Below, one piece after another: positions 1 to 7,601 of a stretch of DNA of 64,000 bases. A program made the translations under genes and the position numbers. The stretch's first letter is position 1, and every line of letters starts with the position of its first letter. This DNA is from Streptococcus sp. CF8_St5-11 (GTDB taxonomy: Bacteria; Bacillota; Bacilli; Lactobacillales; Streptococcaceae), in the NCBI RefSeq assembly GCF_024295625.1, contig NZ_JANCOJ010000004.1, positions 1 through 64,000 of the forward strand, written 5' to 3'. Under the pieces are notes generated by a model. The model had not been told where the DNA came from. It was given only the letters and a program-made list of their open reading frames with translations, and searched no databases.

Positions 1-3
1 TAT

Positions 4-77
4 GGCGGTGTAGCTCAGCTGGCTAGAGCGTCCGGTTCATACCCGGGAGGTCGGGGGTTCGATCCCCTTCGCCGCTA
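4..77 (+). tRNA. tRNA-Met (elongator, CAT)
   Basis: A full cloverleaf of 74 nt. The seven-pair acceptor stem closes with G-U pairs, the anticodon loop reads TTCATAC, and the T loop is TTCGATC. It resembles the elongator Met tRNA of Bacillus rather than the initiator. No CCA is encoded. It opens an eight-tRNA cluster that probably follows an rRNA operon just outside the window. Confidence 0.93.
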
Positions 78-93
78 TATTGTTGATCTTGTT

Positions 94-167
94 GGACCTT
101 TAGCTCAGCTGGTTAGAGCTCTCGGCTCATAACCGAGTGGTCGTAGGTTCAAGTCCTACAAGGTCCA
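94..167 (+). tRNA. tRNA with CAT anticodon, probably tRNA-Ile2 (lysidine-modified)
   Basis: Cloverleaf of 74 nt with acceptor stem GGACCTT/AAGGTCC and anticodon CAT. The body resembles the Firmicute tRNA-Ile2 whose CAT is modified by TilS to read ATA, so it is likely an isoleucine tRNA. A simple anticodon call would give Met. The identity is from remembered similarity. Confidence 0.9.
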
Positions 168-177
168 TTGTTATCTT

Positions 178-267
178 GGAGGATTACCCAAGTCCGGCTG
201 AAGGGAACGGTCTTGAAAACCGTCAGGCGTGTAAAAGCGTGCGTGGGTTCGAATCCCACATCCTCCT
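178..267 (+). tRNA. tRNA-Ser (TGA)
   Basis: A class II tRNA of 90 nt with a long variable arm. The anticodon loop CTTGAAA gives TGA. The acceptor stem GGAGGAT/ATCCTCC is perfect. The discriminator base is T, whereas the second serine tRNA of this cluster (625-712) has the usual G. Confidence 0.93.
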
Positions 268-276
268 TAATATTAA

Positions 277-350
<74 letters not shown>

Positions 351-353
351 TTT

Positions 354-426
354 GGCTCGGTAGCTCAGTTGGTAGAGCAATGGATTGAAGCTCCATGTGT
401 CGGCGGTTCGATTCCGTCTCGCGCCA
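354..426 (+). tRNA. tRNA-Phe (GAA)
   Basis: Cloverleaf of 73 nt. The anticodon loop TTGAAGC gives GAA, and the D arm GCTCAGTTGGTAGAGC and T loop TTCGATT are canonical. Confidence 0.94.
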
Positions 427-442
427 TTTCTTTTAATAATAA

Positions 443-513
443 GCGGGTGTAGTTTAGTGGTAAAACTACAGCCTTCCAAGCTGTTGTCGCGAGTTCGATT
501 CTCGTCACCCGCT
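443..513 (+). tRNA. tRNA-Gly (TCC)
   Basis: Cloverleaf of 71 nt with acceptor stem GCGGGTG/CACCCGC. The anticodon loop CTTCCAA gives TCC. Confidence 0.94.
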
Positions 514-546
514 TTGAACATAGGTTCTTTACCAAGTTTTTAACTT

Positions 547-620
<74 letters not shown>

Positions 621-624
621 TTTT

Positions 625-712
625 GGAGAATTACTCAAGAGGCTGAAGAGGACGGTTTGCTAAATCGTTAGGTCGGGTAACCGGCGCGGGGGTTCGAATC
701 CCCCATTCTCCG
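625..712 (+). tRNA. tRNA-Ser (GCT)
   Basis: A class II tRNA of 88 nt with a long variable arm. The loop TTGCTAA gives anticodon GCT, and acceptor GGAGAAT pairs with ATTCTCC. The discriminator is G. It is the last tRNA before the cluster terminator. Confidence 0.94.
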
Positions 713-724
713 TATAATTTCCAA

Positions 725-761
725 GTTTGAGATGTCATCTCAAACTATTTTTTATATTTTT
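725..761 (+). terminator. Rho-independent terminator of the tRNA cluster
   Basis: A perfect nine-pair stem, GTTTGAGAT (725-733) with ATCTCAAAC (737-745) and loop GTC, is followed by a T-rich tail at 746-761. The mreC ribosome binding site starts immediately after it, so mreC may partly depend on read-through from the tRNA operon. Confidence 0.85.
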
Positions 762-774
762 GAAGGTTTTGTCT

Positions 775-1593
775 ATGTTCTTGAATCGATTCTTTAAAAT
801 TTTTAGTTTTGTGTTTGTTTTAACTGTTTCAGGAATTTTATTTCTTTTTCCATCTGTTAGAACTTCAATTGTTTTAAAATCTTCTGATATATTAGCTATT
901 GTTGATGAGGCAGTATCGGTACCATTTGTTGTTGTGGAATCTAAGGCAAAGGATTTAAAGAATTTATCTGAATTAAATGAAGAAAACCGTTCGTTAAAAT
1001 CACGTCTTTATCAAAAGGATATTGACCAGTCAAAACTTAACCGTTTGGAATCAGAAAATAGAGAATTAAAGGATTTGATGTCAATCAAGAATTCTGTATC
1101 GGGTTCTAAACAAGTCGTTAGTGAGATTATTGACCGTAATTATGGTTCGTGGGATCAGGAATTTGTTATTGATAAAGGTAGTTCAGATGGAATTTCTGAT
1201 TCTATGTTTGTTCTTTCGTCTGGTGGCGTCATTGGTGTGGTAGAAAGTATAGAGAAAAATTCTAGCAAAGTGAAATTATTAGTCGAAGATACTATTTCTT
1301 CACAACACCTGACGTTTAAAATTGAGAGTCAAGGTCAATCTATTTTTGCTTTATTAAATGGTTATGACGAGAAGACAGGTGAGTTTCGGTTGTTGCAAAT
1401 TGGAGATCCAGTTGAAATTAAAAAAGGATCTCTGGTTTCAACAAGTGGTTTAGGAAAATATAAGAGTAGTGACTTACCTCTTGGTACAGTGACTTCTACT
1501 CAAAAGGCATCTGATCAGTTAGGGCAAGAAATTCGTGTGAAACCAAAGGCTAATTTAGATGTCAATCGTTATGTACTATTGATTGGAGAGTAG
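775..1593 (+). CDS. mreC: Rod shape-determining protein MreC
   Basis: MreC organises peripheral (lateral) peptidoglycan synthesis at the cell membrane, with MreD and penicillin-binding proteins. The 272-residue protein has one N-terminal membrane helix (about residues 8-27), then a coiled-coil stretch (about 45-100, repeated ENRSLK/ENRELK), then the beta-rich extracellular MreC domain. The start chosen is ATG at 775, with GAAGG eight bases upstream. An in-frame TTG at 727 lies inside the tRNA terminator and is rejected. mreD follows directly. As in other ovoid streptococci, no mreB is present here. Confidence 0.95.
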   Translation: MFLNRFFKIFSFVFVLTVSGILFLFPSVRTSIVLKSSDILAIVDEAVSVPFVVVESKAKDLKNLSELNEENRSLKSRLYQKDIDQSKLNRLESENRELKDLMSIKNSVSGSKQVVSEIIDRNYGSWDQEFVIDKGSSDGISDSMFVLSSGGVIGVVESIEKNSSKVKLLVEDTISSQHLTFKIESQGQSIFALLNGYDEKTGEFRLLQIGDPVEIKKGSLVSTSGLGKYKSSDLPLGTVTSTQKASDQLGQEIRVKPKANLDVNRYVLLIGE

Positions 1594-1594
1594 T

Positions 1595-2095
1595 GTGAAA
1601 GTCATACGTAAGTACCATTTTTTCCCTTTAATCTTATTCTTATCTTTATTTGTTGACGGACAGATCTCTTTTCTTATTTCTCGTTTTTGTCCAAACTCCT
1701 TTGAACCTACTTCATTTTTATTTCTATATGGTTTTATGTTATTGAGTCTCTATTTCTCTGAGATAGCTAGTATTTGGTGGGGAGTCTTCTTTGGTTTTTG
1801 TTTTGATGTGTATTTTTTACACACTCTAGGAATTACCTTCATAGTATTTCCTATACTACAGATGATTTTTTATCGGTGTAATCAGATTATTTTGGTCAAT
1901 CGATTGACTCGTTTTTTTACATTTTTATTAACGATTCTATTATTTCAGATTTTAACAAATCTTCTTTTGATTCTTTTTATCAGCATAAAATTTAACTGGA
2001 TTACACTAATTATTTACCAAATTTTTCCAAGTTTAATTTTGAATGTGCTTCTATTAATAGTATTACAGCCTTTACTTGAAAAGATTTATTTATAA
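1595..2095 (+). CDS. mreD: Rod shape-determining membrane protein MreD
   Basis: A 166-residue, very hydrophobic protein with about five predicted membrane segments, as expected of MreD, the integral-membrane partner of MreC in peripheral cell-wall synthesis. The GTG start at 1595 is preceded by GGAG at 1585-1590 and begins one base after the mreC stop, so the two genes are translationally linked. An in-frame TTG at 1583 lies inside mreC and has no better ribosome site. The size fits the streptococcal family. Confidence 0.92.
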   Translation: MKVIRKYHFFPLILFLSLFVDGQISFLISRFCPNSFEPTSFLFLYGFMLLSLYFSEIASIWWGVFFGFCFDVYFLHTLGITFIVFPILQMIFYRCNQIILVNRLTRFFTFLLTILLFQILTNLLLILFISIKFNWITLIIYQIFPSLILNVLLLIVLQPLLEKIYL

Positions 2096-2109
2096 ACTCG
2101 AAATAAAAA

Positions 2110-2153
2110 TGTAACAATAGCGTAATATAAATTTTTAAAAAATTTGTTATACT
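2110..2153 (+). promoter_or_regulatory. pcsB promoter with WalR(VicR)-like box
   Basis: A TATACT -10 hexamer lies at 2148-2153 with no recognisable -35 at the usual distance. In its place is TGTAACAATAGCGTAAT (2110-2126), two TGTAA/CGTAA half-sites six bases apart. Streptococcal pcsB is known to be activated by the essential VicRK (WalRK) system through a TGTNA direct repeat, so this is a likely WalR site. The second half-site deviates at one base. Confidence 0.6.
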
Positions 2154-2188
2154 AGTTAGTGTCTTATTAGAAAGGGAAAATTTATCTA

Positions 2189-3430
2189 ATGAAGAAAAAA
2201 TTATTTGCCACAATCTTATTGAGTACAGTTGCTTTATCACAAGGTGCTGTCGTAGCTGGTGTATCAGCTGATTCAACAGATGATAAGATTGCTGCTCAAG
2301 ATAACAAAATCAATAGTATTAATCAACAACAACAAAGTGCACAAGCTCAGGTAGATCAAATTCAAGGTCAAGTATCTGAAATTAAAAAACAACAAGAAAA
2401 TCTTCAAGCTGAAAATGACCGTTTGAATGAAGAATCTGAACGATTGTCAGCTGAGATCGATGAGTTGTCAAAAAATATTGTTGCTCGTCAAGAATCACTT
2501 GCAAATCAAGCACGTAGTGCTCAAACAACTGGGACTGCAACAAGCTATATTAATGCGATTGTTAGCTCTGGATCTTTGACAGAAGCTATCTCACGTATTT
2601 CTGCTATGAACGAAATTGCAGATGCTAACAACAAAATGTTGCAAGAGCAAAAACGTGATAAAGAAGAGATTGCACAAAAACAAAAAGAAAACAACGATGC
2701 TATCAATACTGTCATTGCAAACAAACAGCAATTAGAAGATGATGCGCAAGCTTTGTCAACAAAAGAAGCTGAGTTGAAAGTAGCACAATTGAACTTGGCT
2801 GCTGAAAAATCAACTGCTGAAAACGAAAAGAATGCTTTGTTGCAACAAAAAGCGGAAGCTGAAAAAGCAGCAGCAGCAGCGGCAGCAGCAGAAGCAGCTT
2901 ACCGTGCAAAACAAAAAGAACAACAAGCAGCTGTTAAAGCTTCAGCTAATACAACTCTTCAAGCACAAGTTCAAGCGGCAGCTCAAACACCTGCTGCAAC
3001 ACCAGCGGCAGCACAAACTCAAGCAGCACCTCAACCTGCTGTTCAAACTCAAGCAGCGGCTGCACCAGTAGCAACTACTTCTCGTCCAACTTATAGTACA
3101 TCTGCATCATCTTATCCAGTTGGTGAATGTACATGGGGTGCGAAGACATTGGCTCCATGGGCTGGTGATTACTGGGGTAATGGTGGACAATGGGCAGCAA
3201 GTGCAGCGGCAGCAGGATTCCGTACAGGATCTCAACCACAAGTTGGTGCCATTGCATGTTGGAATGATGGTGGATATGGACACGTAGCAGTTGTTACAGC
3301 CGTTCAATCTACAACAAGCATCCAAGTTTCTGAGTCTAACTATAATGGTATCCGTAGCATTGGTAACTACCGTGGTTGGTTTAACCCAACAACAGCACAA
3401 GGTACTGTTACTTATATCTATCCAAACTAA
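2189..3430 (+). CDS. pcsB: Peptidoglycan hydrolase PcsB (CHAP domain)
   Basis: PcsB is a secreted septum-splitting hydrolase that works with FtsEX in streptococcal cell separation. The 413-residue protein has a signal peptide ending near ADS (residues 1-28), a long coiled-coil domain (about 35-250) and an Ala/Gln/Pro-rich linker (about 255-300). The CHAP domain at the C-terminus has Cys314 in GECTWGAK and His365 in YGHVAVV. AAAGGGA about 12 bases upstream of ATG is the likely ribosome site. The terminator directly after it makes it monocistronic. A second CHAP protein with the same catalytic spacing is encoded at 20344-21363. Confidence 0.95.
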   Translation: MKKKLFATILLSTVALSQGAVVAGVSADSTDDKIAAQDNKINSINQQQQSAQAQVDQIQGQVSEIKKQQENLQAENDRLNEESERLSAEIDELSKNIVARQESLANQARSAQTTGTATSYINAIVSSGSLTEAISRISAMNEIADANNKMLQEQKRDKEEIAQKQKENNDAINTVIANKQQLEDDAQALSTKEAELKVAQLNLAAEKSTAENEKNALLQQKAEAEKAAAAAAAAEAAYRAKQKEQQAAVKASANTTLQAQVQAAAQTPAATPAAAQTQAAPQPAVQTQAAAAPVATTSRPTYSTSASSYPVGECTWGAKTLAPWAGDYWGNGGQWAASAAAAGFRTGSQPQVGAIACWNDGGYGHVAVVTAVQSTTSIQVSESNYNGIRSIGNYRGWFNPTTAQGTVTYIYPN

Positions 3431-3440
3431 GAATTACACT

Positions 3441-3470
3441 GAAGCAGGACATTTGTTCTGCTTCTTTTTT
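3441..3470 (+). terminator. Terminator after pcsB
   Basis: GAAGCAGGACA and TTCTGCTTC form a stem closed by a short loop, followed by six T residues. Confidence 0.85.
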
Positions 3471-3518
3471 GATAGAATTTAGGTAGTGATAGATTTTGTA
3501 ATTTCCATAAATTAATAT

Positions 3519-3547
3519 TTGAATATTTGCTTAAAAAGCGATAAAAT
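3519..3547 (+). promoter_or_regulatory. Promoter for prs
   Basis: TTGAAT (3519-3524) and TAAAAT (3542-3547) are separated by exactly 17 bases. This leaves a leader of about 55 nt before prs. Confidence 0.65.
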
Positions 3548-3608
3548 GATTACAGGAGAAATTTGTGCTGACTGTACAATATGGTTTTAGATTTTACTGG
3601 AGGAAATC

Positions 3609-4583
3609 ATGTCATTTTCTGATTTAATGCTCTTTGCTTTGTCGTCAAATCAAGAATTGGCTCAACGTGTGTCTCGTGAAATGGGACTACCGCTTGGAAA
3701 GTCAACGGTTCGTCAATTTTCTGATGGAGAAATTCAGGTTAATATTGAAGAATCAATCCGTGGGAAAGATGTTTATATTTTGCAATCCACTAGCTCGCCG
3801 GTTAACGATAATCTAATGGAAATTTTGATTATGGTAGATGCGTTGAAACGTGCTAGTGCGCAATCCATTAATGTGGTGATGCCATATTACGGCTATGCTC
3901 GTCAAGACCGGAAAGCTCGAGCTCGTGAACCAATCACTTCTAAGTTGGTAGCTAATATGCTTGAGGTTGCTGGAGTTGATCGCCTCTTGACAATTGATTT
4001 GCATGCCGCTCAGATTCAAGGTTTCTTTGATATTCCTGTTGACCACTTGATGGGTGCGCCTTTGATCGCCGACTTTTTTGAACGTCGCGGGATGATTGGA
4101 AAAGACTATGTTGTTGTCAGTCCAGACCATGGTGGTGTGACTCGTGCTCGGAAATTAGCTGAATTTTTGAAGACACCGATTGCGATTATTGATAAACGTC
4201 GAAGTGTCGATAAGATGAATACGAGTGAAGTGATGAATATCATTGGGAGTGTTGAAGGCAAGACTTGTATTTTGATTGATGATATGATTGATACAGCTGG
4301 TACAATCTGTCATGCGGCGGATGCCCTTGCAGAAGCAGGTGCTGTTGAAGTTTATGCAAGCTGTACTCACCCTGTTTTATCAGGACCAGCGATGGACAAC
4401 ATCCAAAAATCAGCCATTAAGAAGTTGGTGGTGTTGGATACGATTTATCTACCGGAAGATCGATTGATTGATAAGATTGAGCAAATTTCGATTGCGAAAC
4501 TCCTTGCAGAGGCCATTGTTCGCATTCACGAAAATCGACCTCTGTCCCCTCTATTTGAAATCGGAAATGCCAAAAAATGTTAA
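3609..4583 (+). CDS. prs: Ribose-phosphate pyrophosphokinase
   Basis: It makes PRPP from ribose-5-phosphate and ATP, the common precursor for purine, pyrimidine, histidine and NAD synthesis, including the purine cluster downstream. The 324-residue protein has the [18 protein letters not shown]-binding flap, the [11 protein letters not shown] metal/ATP region and the PRPP loop [16 protein letters not shown] motif ([13 protein letters not shown]). TGGAGG precedes the ATG at 3609. It is transcribed alone between its own promoter and a terminator-like hairpin. Confidence 0.97.
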   Translation: MSFSDLMLFALSSNQELAQRVSREMGLPLGKSTVRQFSDGEIQVNIEESIRGKDVYILQSTSSPVNDNLMEILIMVDALKRASAQSINVVMPYYGYARQDRKARAREPITSKLVANMLEVAGVDRLLTIDLHAAQIQGFFDIPVDHLMGAPLIADFFERRGMIGKDYVVVSPDHGGVTRARKLAEFLKTPIAIIDKRRSVDKMNTSEVMNIIGSVEGKTCILIDDMIDTAGTICHAADALAEAGAVEVYASCTHPVLSGPAMDNIQKSAIKKLVVLDTIYLPEDRLIDKIEQISIAKLLAEAIVRIHENRPLSPLFEIGNAKKC

Positions 4584-4589
4584 CAATAA

Positions 4590-4615
4590 GGAGGCTGGGT
4601 AACTGGCCTCTTTTA
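4590..4615 (+). terminator. Terminator-like hairpin after prs
   Basis: GGAGGCTGGGTAACTGGCCTC can fold as GAGGCTGG/CTGGCCTC with imperfect pairing and is followed by TTTTA. Termination is probably partial, since a ribosome binding site for the next small gene begins four bases later. Confidence 0.5.
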
Positions 4616-4632
4616 TTTAGGAGGATATACAA

Positions 4633-4773
4633 ATGGAAATCAGAAAATGGTTGGAAAATCTAAAAAAAGAAAAGAAACGGAAAAAACTGGTTCAAGCAGC
4701 TAAAGAACTAGAAGCAAAGGCTGATCCTAGTTTGCCCAAGAAACGATTGCCAAAAAATGGGGTGGTAAAATAG
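4633..4773 (+). CDS. Small basic protein, 46 residues, unknown function
   Basis: This short frame encodes a 46-residue, strongly charged peptide beginning MEIRKWLENLKKEKKRKK. It contains about 16 Lys/Arg, a likely amphipathic helix in the first 35 residues and no membrane segment. A full AGGAGG (4619-4624) sits eight bases before the ATG, which is the best reason to call it real. A hairpin terminator follows at 4780. It lies just after prs and may be co-transcribed with it. I do not recognise a family; nucleic-acid or membrane-surface binding is only a guess from its charge. Confidence 0.65.
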   Translation: MEIRKWLENLKKEKKRKKLVQAAKELEAKADPSLPKKRLPKNGVVK

Positions 4774-4779
4774 TTTGAA

Positions 4780-4815
4780 GAAAAAGAAGAAGTTTTATCA
4801 TTTCTTTTTCTTTTT
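4780..4815 (+). terminator. Terminator after the small basic ORF
   Basis: GAAAAAGAA (4780-4788) pairs perfectly with TTCTTTTTC (4802-4810), followed by TTTTT. Confidence 0.75.
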
Positions 4816-4908
4816 GTAGAATTATCTCAATATCGTAATTTTTGGTATCAAATAGACCATGATTTAAAATTAATTTCTTGATATTACAGTGTTTTGTTGA
4901 AAAAACAC

Positions 4909-4937
4909 TTGACAAACCCAACATATATGTATAAAAT
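4909..4937 (+). promoter_or_regulatory. Strong sigma-A promoter for the secreted repeat protein
   Basis: A consensus TTGACA (4909-4914) and TAAAAT (4932-4937) are 17 bases apart. The leader to the ATG at 4989 is about 45 nt with an AAGGAG ribosome site. Confidence 0.85.
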
Positions 4938-4988
4938 GTTCACTGTAGAGCAATCTATATTAAATATGAAAAAGGAGATAAAACTATT

Positions 4989-5663
4989 ATGAAAAAAGTT
5001 TTATTATCAAGTGCAGTCGTTCTCTCAGCTGTAGCAGCAACTTCAGTTGTTTTTGCTTCAACATTGGCAAATAGCAAAGATAATCCAAATAACCGTTTTG
5101 GATCATACTACGCTCAAACTTATCTTGGACTTGGAAACAAGGTAGAAGCTCCTTCAAAACCAACTCAAGTTACACCAGCTACACCAGAAAAACCGGCTAC
5201 ACCAGAAAAACCAGCTACACCAGCTACACCTAAAAAACCAGTTGCAGTGGTACAAGTTCAACAACCAAAAGGTGATAAAAAAGATGGTGTTCTTCAAGAA
5301 GTATCTACTCCAGCTGCACCTAAAAAACCAGTTGCAGTTACAGCTAAAAAAGACCTTCCTTCAGAAGAAAATGTAACTGGAACAACTAACTCTCGTTACG
5401 GTTCTGCTTCACAAACAGAAAAAACAGCTAAAGATGGTCAAAAATATGAAACATTCAAAGCTGTAGAAACATACGGAAACACTAACTATTCTTATAATGG
5501 TTCATATGACGATGGTAAACGTCTTGTGACTGTTGATCCAAATTCTCGTTATGGTTCTGCTTCACAAAAAGAAGAAACTGCTAAAGATGGTCAACAATAC
5601 GAAACATTCAAGACTGTTGAAACATTTGTTAGCACAAACTACTCTTCAGTAGTAAACCAATAA
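4989..5663 (+). CDS. Secreted repeat protein of unknown function
   Basis: A 224-residue exported protein with an N-terminal signal peptide (about 1-23, ending VVFA-S). A Pro/Lys-rich linker with TPEKPATP- and PKKPVAV-type repeats spans about residues 55-122. Two C-terminal copies of a roughly 40-residue repeat start NSRYGSASQ..TAKDGQ.YETFK.VET. A shorter NNRFGS element sits near the mature N-terminus. It has no LPXTG motif, membrane anchor or cysteine, so it is probably released or loosely wall-bound. It has its own consensus promoter and terminator. The leader and first codons are nearly identical to those of the gene at 5910, suggesting related expression. No family recognised. Confidence 0.85.
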   Translation: MKKVLLSSAVVLSAVAATSVVFASTLANSKDNPNNRFGSYYAQTYLGLGNKVEAPSKPTQVTPATPEKPATPEKPATPATPKKPVAVVQVQQPKGDKKDGVLQEVSTPAAPKKPVAVTAKKDLPSEENVTGTTNSRYGSASQTEKTAKDGQKYETFKAVETYGNTNYSYNGSYDDGKRLVTVDPNSRYGSASQKEETAKDGQQYETFKTVETFVSTNYSSVVNQ

Positions 5664-5682
5664 TAGATTGGATATAATTTTT

Positions 5683-5705
5683 AGAGGGCAACTGCCCTCT
5701 TTTTT
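5683..5705 (+). terminator. Terminator after the secreted repeat protein
   Basis: AGAGGGC (5683-5689) pairs with GCCCTCT (5694-5700), with loop AACT and a T run after it. Confidence 0.9.
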
Positions 5706-5824
5706 ATACATTCGATAACATAAACTAAGATATAAATTGAGCAATTCAATTTGCTATATGAAAAAAATAGTTATTTGAAATAGAAAAAAAATTGATAGTT
5801 TTTTTAAAAAAACTAAGAAAAGTC

Positions 5825-5853
5825 TTGACATAGGCAGAATATCCTAGTATACT
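5825..5853 (+). promoter_or_regulatory. Consensus sigma-A promoter for the LPKTS protein
   Basis: TTGACA (5825-5830) and TATACT (5848-5853) are separated by 17 bases, predicting strong expression of the gene at 5910. Confidence 0.88.
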
Positions 5854-5909
5854 AGTCATAGTTACGAAGTAACGAATAATTTTTGAAAAGAAAAAAAGGA
5901 GATAAAACA

Positions 5910-6509
5910 ATGAAAAAAGTTTTATTATCATCAGTAGCAGCTCTTGCAGTATTTGCTGCAGCAGCTCCAGCATTTGCATCTGACAATTCATATAGCTCAA
6001 ATGCATTGATTCAAAAACACTACGTTTCAGAACGCGATATCGCTGACGAAGCAAACACACAAGTAGCAGCACACGAAGCTGAAATCAACGCAGAAGCTGA
6101 AAACTATCCAACAGTTGTAGCAGCAAGACAAGCTCTTGAAGCATACGGATCAGGTCACCTTTACGGCGATTACGTTGCTAAACTTGAAGCAGCTCGCACT
6201 GAAGCACGTAATGTTGTACGCAACAAATATGTAGCTAACCTTCAAGATCAATACCGTGCAGCAGCTCAACGTGAAGGTAAATACTGGAACGACCCAACTG
6301 GCGTTCAAGACAACAAAACAAAAGACATGCGTGATCAAGAAGATAAAGCTCTTAACCATGGTGGTTCTGCTGATGCAGCTGATGCTAACGGTCAAGCTAC
6401 AAACGAAGCTAAATCTAGCGAAAACAAAGGTGGAGACGCAGCTAAAGCTGGTAAAGCTGGTTCAAAACAAGCTGGTAAAGCTCTTCCAAAAACAAGCGCA
6501 GTTAAATAA
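5910..6509 (+). CDS. Secreted Ala/Glu-rich protein ending in an LPKTS motif
   Basis: A 199-residue exported protein. The signal peptide covers about residues 1-23 (AFA-S cleavage). The mature part is rich in Ala, Glu, Gln and Lys and probably helical (about 30-125). It is followed by a low-complexity Gly/Ala/Lys region and LPKTS at 192-196, with only AVK before the stop. A normal sorting signal would continue with a membrane helix and a positive tail; none exists in any frame after the stop. AAGGAG precedes the ATG; an upstream TTG at 5883 is not used. The gene directly downstream encodes a sortase, so it is the obvious candidate partner. Family not recognised. Confidence 0.85.
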   Translation: MKKVLLSSVAALAVFAAAAPAFASDNSYSSNALIQKHYVSERDIADEANTQVAAHEAEINAEAENYPTVVAARQALEAYGSGHLYGDYVAKLEAARTEARNVVRNKYVANLQDQYRAAAQREGKYWNDPTGVQDNKTKDMRDQEDKALNHGGSADAADANGQATNEAKSSENKGGDAAKAGKAGSKQAGKALPKTSAVK

Positions 6510-6537
6510 TTTGATTATTAATTAGCTCGTAAAATAT

Positions 6538-6568
6538 CACTGGACCTTCGGGTTCAGTGTTATTTTTT
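6538..6568 (+). terminator. Terminator between the LPKTS protein gene and the sortase
   Basis: CACTGGACC (6538-6546) pairs with GGTTCAGTG (6551-6559) around a TTCG tetraloop, followed by TTATTTTTT. The sortase gene has no obvious promoter after it, so it probably depends on read-through, giving much less enzyme than substrate. Confidence 0.85.
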
Positions 6569-6597
6569 AGAAAAAATCATCAAGAGGAGATCGATCA

Positions 6598-7446
6598 ATG
6601 AAAAGAGCTGGGGAAAAAAGTTCAAATAAATTGGGTCTTGTAATTGCTGCTCTTGTTGCAGTTGTTGTTCTTGTTGCTGGATTTATTTTCTTTAATCCAT
6701 TTGGAGGAACTAAGTCATCTAGCACGGCTAAAAAAACAACTGGAACAAGCTCAACCAAGCAAGAAACTAAATATGAACCAAGCCAAGAAGAAAAAGATTA
6801 CTTGAAAAATCGTTTTGCTCAGTTAACAGCTGTTAACCCTGAGACAATTGCTTATGTCTATGCACCGGGTACTGAGTTGGATGAACCTGTTGTACAAACC
6901 ACTGACAATGAAACTTATTTGAATAAGACGTTTGATGGTGGAAATGAACCATACATGGGGACAGTCTTCATGGATATGGACAACAAGAAAGACTTCAGTG
7001 ATCGTTTGACTTGGTTGTTTGGTCATGCTCGTGGTAGTAAGGTCGGCGATCATCGCATGTTTAATGATGTCAACTACTATGACAAACAAGAGTATTTAGA
7101 CCAACATCCGTATGTTGTGATTGAGACACCAGAGCGGAAATATTATTATGAAGTAATGGGATTGGTCATTGTCCCAGAGGACACCGCTTTCTACCGTACA
7201 AGCTTTACTGATGACAATGATTTTACGACACAATTGAAGAATATCTATGAGTCAGCTCGTACGAAGAATCCTAATATCAAGATCAAAGCATCTGATAAGT
7301 ATTTAGTATTGTCCACTTGTCGTGAAGAGGATGAAACCATTCGTTCTAACCTCTACCTTCGTCAAATTCCTGATTCAGAAATGAAGGATTTTGTGGCAAA
7401 ACATGCGGATCAATTGAAATATGTGGCAACACGTGGCCAACAATAA
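6598..7446 (+). CDS. Class-B-like sortase
   Basis: A membrane-anchored cysteine transpeptidase of 282 residues. The N-terminal helix is at about 13-34, followed by a Ser/Thr/Lys linker and a catalytic beta-barrel. Catalytic residues are visible: His143 in LFGHARG, Cys241 in LSTC and Arg249 in IRSNLY. The C-to-R spacing and overall length fit class B rather than class A. Sortases join cell-wall or pilin substrates at LPXTG-like motifs. GAGGAG lies upstream of the ATG. The gene directly preceding encodes a secreted protein with C-terminal LPKTS. Related sortases near this locus in other oral streptococci are a recollection, not checked. Confidence 0.88.
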   Translation: MKRAGEKSSNKLGLVIAALVAVVVLVAGFIFFNPFGGTKSSSTAKKTTGTSSTKQETKYEPSQEEKDYLKNRFAQLTAVNPETIAYVYAPGTELDEPVVQTTDNETYLNKTFDGGNEPYMGTVFMDMDNKKDFSDRLTWLFGHARGSKVGDHRMFNDVNYYDKQEYLDQHPYVVIETPERKYYYEVMGLVIVPEDTAFYRTSFTDDNDFTTQLKNIYESARTKNPNIKIKASDKYLVLSTCREEDETIRSNLYLRQIPDSEMKDFVAKHADQLKYVATRGQQ

Positions 7447-7453
7447 TGACTTG

Positions 7454-7480
7454 AAAGACTTAGCATTGCTAAGTCTTTTT
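7454..7480 (+). terminator. Terminator after the sortase gene
   Basis: AAAGACTTAGCA pairs with TGCTAAGTCTTT around a TT turn, with further T residues. Confidence 0.9.
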
Positions 7481-7545
7481 TGCATGGAAGGATTTTTGCA
7501 ATGTCCATTGGTGGTAAGCAAAAGGTGGGGATCTGGCTTGTTCTT

Positions 7546-7574
7546 TTGCGATGGGGTCCTATTTATAGTATAAT
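7546..7574 (+). promoter_or_regulatory. Promoter for the araT-recO-plsX-acpP operon
   Basis: TTGCGA (7546-7551) and a consensus TATAAT (7569-7574) are 17 bases apart. Four tightly spaced genes follow up to the terminator at 10800. Confidence 0.8.
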
Positions 7575-7601
7575 GAATATAAGTGTTTTTGGAGGTGTTC
7601 T

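Noticed and set aside
6480..6540. Frameshift removing the membrane tail of the LPKTS protein
   Set aside because: Neither alternative frame after LPKTS encodes a hydrophobic helix or a basic tail, so the stop appears genuine.
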